Shown piece after piece: positions 61,568-64,000 of a stretch of DNA of 64,000 nt (within the stretch, counting starts at the first letter, position 1; every line of letters starts with the position of its first letter). The stretch covers positions 5,814,035-5,878,034 of the forward strand of contig CM021321.1 in NCBI GenBank assembly GCA_010645155.1. The letters are read 5' to 3'. A program made the translations under genes and the position numbers. A model generated the notes under the pieces. That model did not search any database and was not told where the DNA came from. It was given only the letters and a program-made list of their open reading frames with translations. The stretch is from Tigriopus japonicus (lineage: Eukaryota; Arthropoda; Copepoda; Harpacticoida; Harpacticidae).

Positions 61568-64000
61568 TCTCTTCACGTCAAAGAGTTACATAGTTCAGTT
61601 TCGACCAGAACACTCTGGTCTGGCCAGGATGGACGACAAGTCGCACAAATTCAAAAACCACTTTGACAAGGTCCCTGCATGTGTATTTAGGTTTCAACGC
61701 GAGAAACCCCCATATCGTCTTGGCGTTTCCGTTGTGATTCACGATTTCCAAGATGTTGTTTCAAGTTCTCATGTCCTGCAGCAACTGTGAAATTGGGAAG
61801 GAGCAACTCTTTATCCGTGAGCTTGGTTCGGAAAATTTGCCTTTCCATTTTAGATGAACGCCGGCGAAAAAGCGGTTGCTTCTTCTTCTTCTTCTTTTTT
61901 CCTCCTCCTCCTCCTCCTCCTCCTCCTCCTAGTTCTTGTTCTTCTTTTCGTTCTCGTGCCTGCCGTCGGTCGTCGTTGAGCAGTGCTCGTGGCCTCATTC
62001 AGACTTGCATATCCGAGCCGTTTTCTCTCGCACTTGGAGCGCATCATGTATTGGCTAGTCTCCGACCAACCGACTCCTCACATCCGAGGGAGTAGCCATT
62101 CCCAAATGACGCCTATTCTCCCAGTTTGGCCCTGGGTGTTAGAGCTCGTCAACACAACGAGTACGTTCACTAACTTCCACCAGCACCCTTCCTACCACAT
62201 GAGCTGGGAACGAACGAACCCCTGGCAGTTGTTCTTTAGTACCCTTCGTCTCGATCGGCTCTCCGAAAGACACTACTACAGATACTAGGGATCATGGATG
62301 GGAGCACGGGAAGAGGGGGGGGGGGGATTGAGTATTGTTTAGGGAGGTAGGGTAGGAACACCACTGGATTGAGGGGAAAAAACGAGAGGGAGTAAGTCGA
62401 CGGCAGTCACCATCACCAACGAGAATACACACTTCAAGGGAGACAGCAACATCACTCCTACCACTCCTAGCTATTGTCGTTGTTGTTGTGACGACGACGA
62501 CTACTACTGCTGCTTCCACCGCTGCCGCTATAACGGCTTCTTTTGGCCTCACTTCTCTGGTTCACCCATATCATCCCCATATATATGTATATGTATATAC
62601 ATACATGCATTATTAACAACAGCAAACTCAGTGAAGTATCTATACCTTACAAATTGAGCAATAGAAAATAAAGCCAAGATAGTTTCTCTTCAAATTTCAT
62701 TTCAAATCGAGCATTCCGTTGTTATTAAACCCCCATGGGATCACCCCGTTTGATCCTTCAATATCAAGCTTCTCTACTCTTCACATTCATAACATAGGTT
62801 GTATGGAGTCCATGCTCATACAATTTGGTTCGTTGGATGGATGGGTCCACACACACATTGCATGTACGTAGGATTCCTCAAGCCTGGCCAGACGGTTGCC
62901 CCACACTCACTCCGAGGAGCAACTTAAGATTGAGTGCATACACAAAACCTTCCAGCTAATACTGACACATTTTGAGAATACAAATCACAGTCTGCTGATG
63001 GTGTAGTGTCTGGACCACAAGGCGACGAGAGCGGGTGCCGAATGGATGGCTGGCAGTTTCAATAGACACAGACATCCAGGGATGAATACAACTCGAAGTC
63101 GATCCAGGCTCCTGGCTTAAATCAACCCCCAAGTGCAACCACCATCGATACGGCTTCCCAAGTACCTAGGGTGGTGGCGGTGGTGGTATGGTATGTATGG
63201 TAGAGTAGACACCACCAACACCATGACGACGACTACAGTGTGATTAGGAAGCAGGACGATTGCATTGTCGGGGCAGTCTAGACTTATTTTAGGTTCAAAG
63301 CATTGACTAGGGGTTGGAAACTAAAATGGCTCAGCTCCTATTGAGACTTGTCCTGAAATGAATCAAACAAACTGAAAAAACTTTCCTACTTGAGTTCCAT
63401 TTTTCAACATCTTGTTGGTATGATGTGGTCTCAATTTCCAGAGATATCAAAGATGTTTTTTTAGTTTTAAAGGAGTTGTCGACCATAGCAGAAAAATCCG
63501 AAAAAATTGCACGTCAAAATTCAGAATCCATAGTTAGAGGAAAACTTCCAGAAAATGCTGGAACTACGCGAAAAGCCGTGCTGGAACAAGGAAAAGTATT
63601 GTTGAGGAGCAAATTGATTCTTTTTTTGGAATTGATCAAATCATTTGTTCGCGAAATTGACTCGCTTATTATTTTCATTTGTACCACTGTAATTGCTTTT
63701 CATGTTTTTCAATACTTGCCCCTAACCTTAACGGGGGTCGTAGCCTTGCAACATGGTTGGAATCGTCATCTCCGGAAAAATTACTTGCGCTGATTCCGCC
63801 ACTGTCGCAAACTTTTGAACTGAGGGTTAGTGAGATTGAAACGCCATGGTGCAACTGTAGACGCCATGGTGAGATTTCGAAGAACCAAATCTGAAACCCT
63901 AAGGGAAGTTTGCTACAACAGAGCATGACTTTTTTCTTTGAAACATGATTTGAATACTGAAAGGTAGGATTGTTAGGCTATTGATCATTTCTTATGCATA
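61568..64000. other. Abd-B upstream region, simple-repeat rich
   Basis: This should contain the Abd-B 5' UTR and promoter, but neither could be pinpointed. Simple repeats include TTC/CCT runs (61880-61930), a G-run (about 62316-62326), tat/gta dinucleotide-like text (about 62578-62610) and GGT-rich text (63170-63190). An open frame at 63425-63793 lacks a convincing ATG and recognisable similarity, and I do not call it a gene. Confidence 0.4.
61880..61930. repeat. TTC then CCT trinucleotide microsatellite
   Basis: About seven TTC-type units are followed by about nine CCT units on the plus strand, which is GAA/AGG on the Abd-B sense strand, roughly 310-360 bp upstream of the Abd-B start codon. 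If transcribed it would be a purine-rich 5' UTR segment. Confidence 0.9.

Noticed and set aside
60209..61576. Abd-B translation start nine bases upstream at a GTG (61576)
   Set aside because: Eukaryotic initiation at ATG 61567 is in frame three codons later, and a stop lies just upstream of the GTG.
63425..63793. 122-codon plus-strand open frame upstream of Abd-B
   Set aside because: It begins without an ATG, has no recognised domain and shows no splice signals; probably chance.

Overview
The window is eukaryotic and almost certainly arthropod DNA. It is A+T-rich, its genes are split by GT..AG introns, and it carries LINE, LTR, mariner, hAT-type and SINE-type repeats. Two homeobox genes are recognisable. 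Both lie on the minus strand in the order expected of an arthropod posterior Hox cluster: abd-A (10085-12282, two coding exons) and Abd-B (53390-61567, two coding exons). In both genes the splice sites join the reading frame exactly. The abd-A protein carries YPWM and the UbdA-type peptide after the homeodomain, which points to a pancrustacean or related arthropod. A crustacean such as a copepod is my guess from the gene forms and the transposon types (DD37D mariner); it is an inference, not a demonstration.

Layout. 1-9650 is the 3' side of abd-A, towards where Ubx should lie, and holds two complete inverted-repeat elements (6657-7814 and 7911-8489) and a foldback repeat (2428-3018). 9673-12282 is abd-A with a likely 3' UTR. 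12283-53389 is the abd-A/Abd-B interval of about 41 kb, which contains no recognisable host protein gene. It does contain the mir-iab-4/mir-iab-8 hairpin (about 36470-36556). The mir-iab-4 strand is plus, opposite to the Hox genes, and the mir-iab-8 strand is minus, as in Drosophila. The rest of the interval is a mosaic of nested transposons: a nearly complete CR1/jockey-type LINE (about 45100-48884), 5'-truncated LINE pieces, a DD37D mariner pseudogene, several hAT-like MITEs with 8-bp target duplications, a tRNA-derived SINE, an LTR-element gag remnant and a striking long hairpin at 34134-34783. 53390-61567 is Abd-B; its 6.4-kb intron holds a mariner pseudogene and two MITEs. 61568-64000 is the Abd-B upstream region, rich in simple repeats.

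How the parts work together. abd-A and Abd-B are the abdominal segment-identity transcription factors. The microRNA locus between them is known in insects to repress Ubx and abd-A, and here the sequence just downstream of the abd-A stop codon carries two seed-complementary sites for it (9906-9912 and 9974-9981). The window therefore appears to hold a complete posterior-Hox regulatory module: target gene, microRNA and Abd-B. It lies in a cluster unusually loaded with transposons. Intergenic stretches described as 'nothing recognised' were read for coding similarity, inverted repeats and tandem repeats only; cis-regulatory elements cannot be excluded there. A run of unknown bases lies at 23568-23637.
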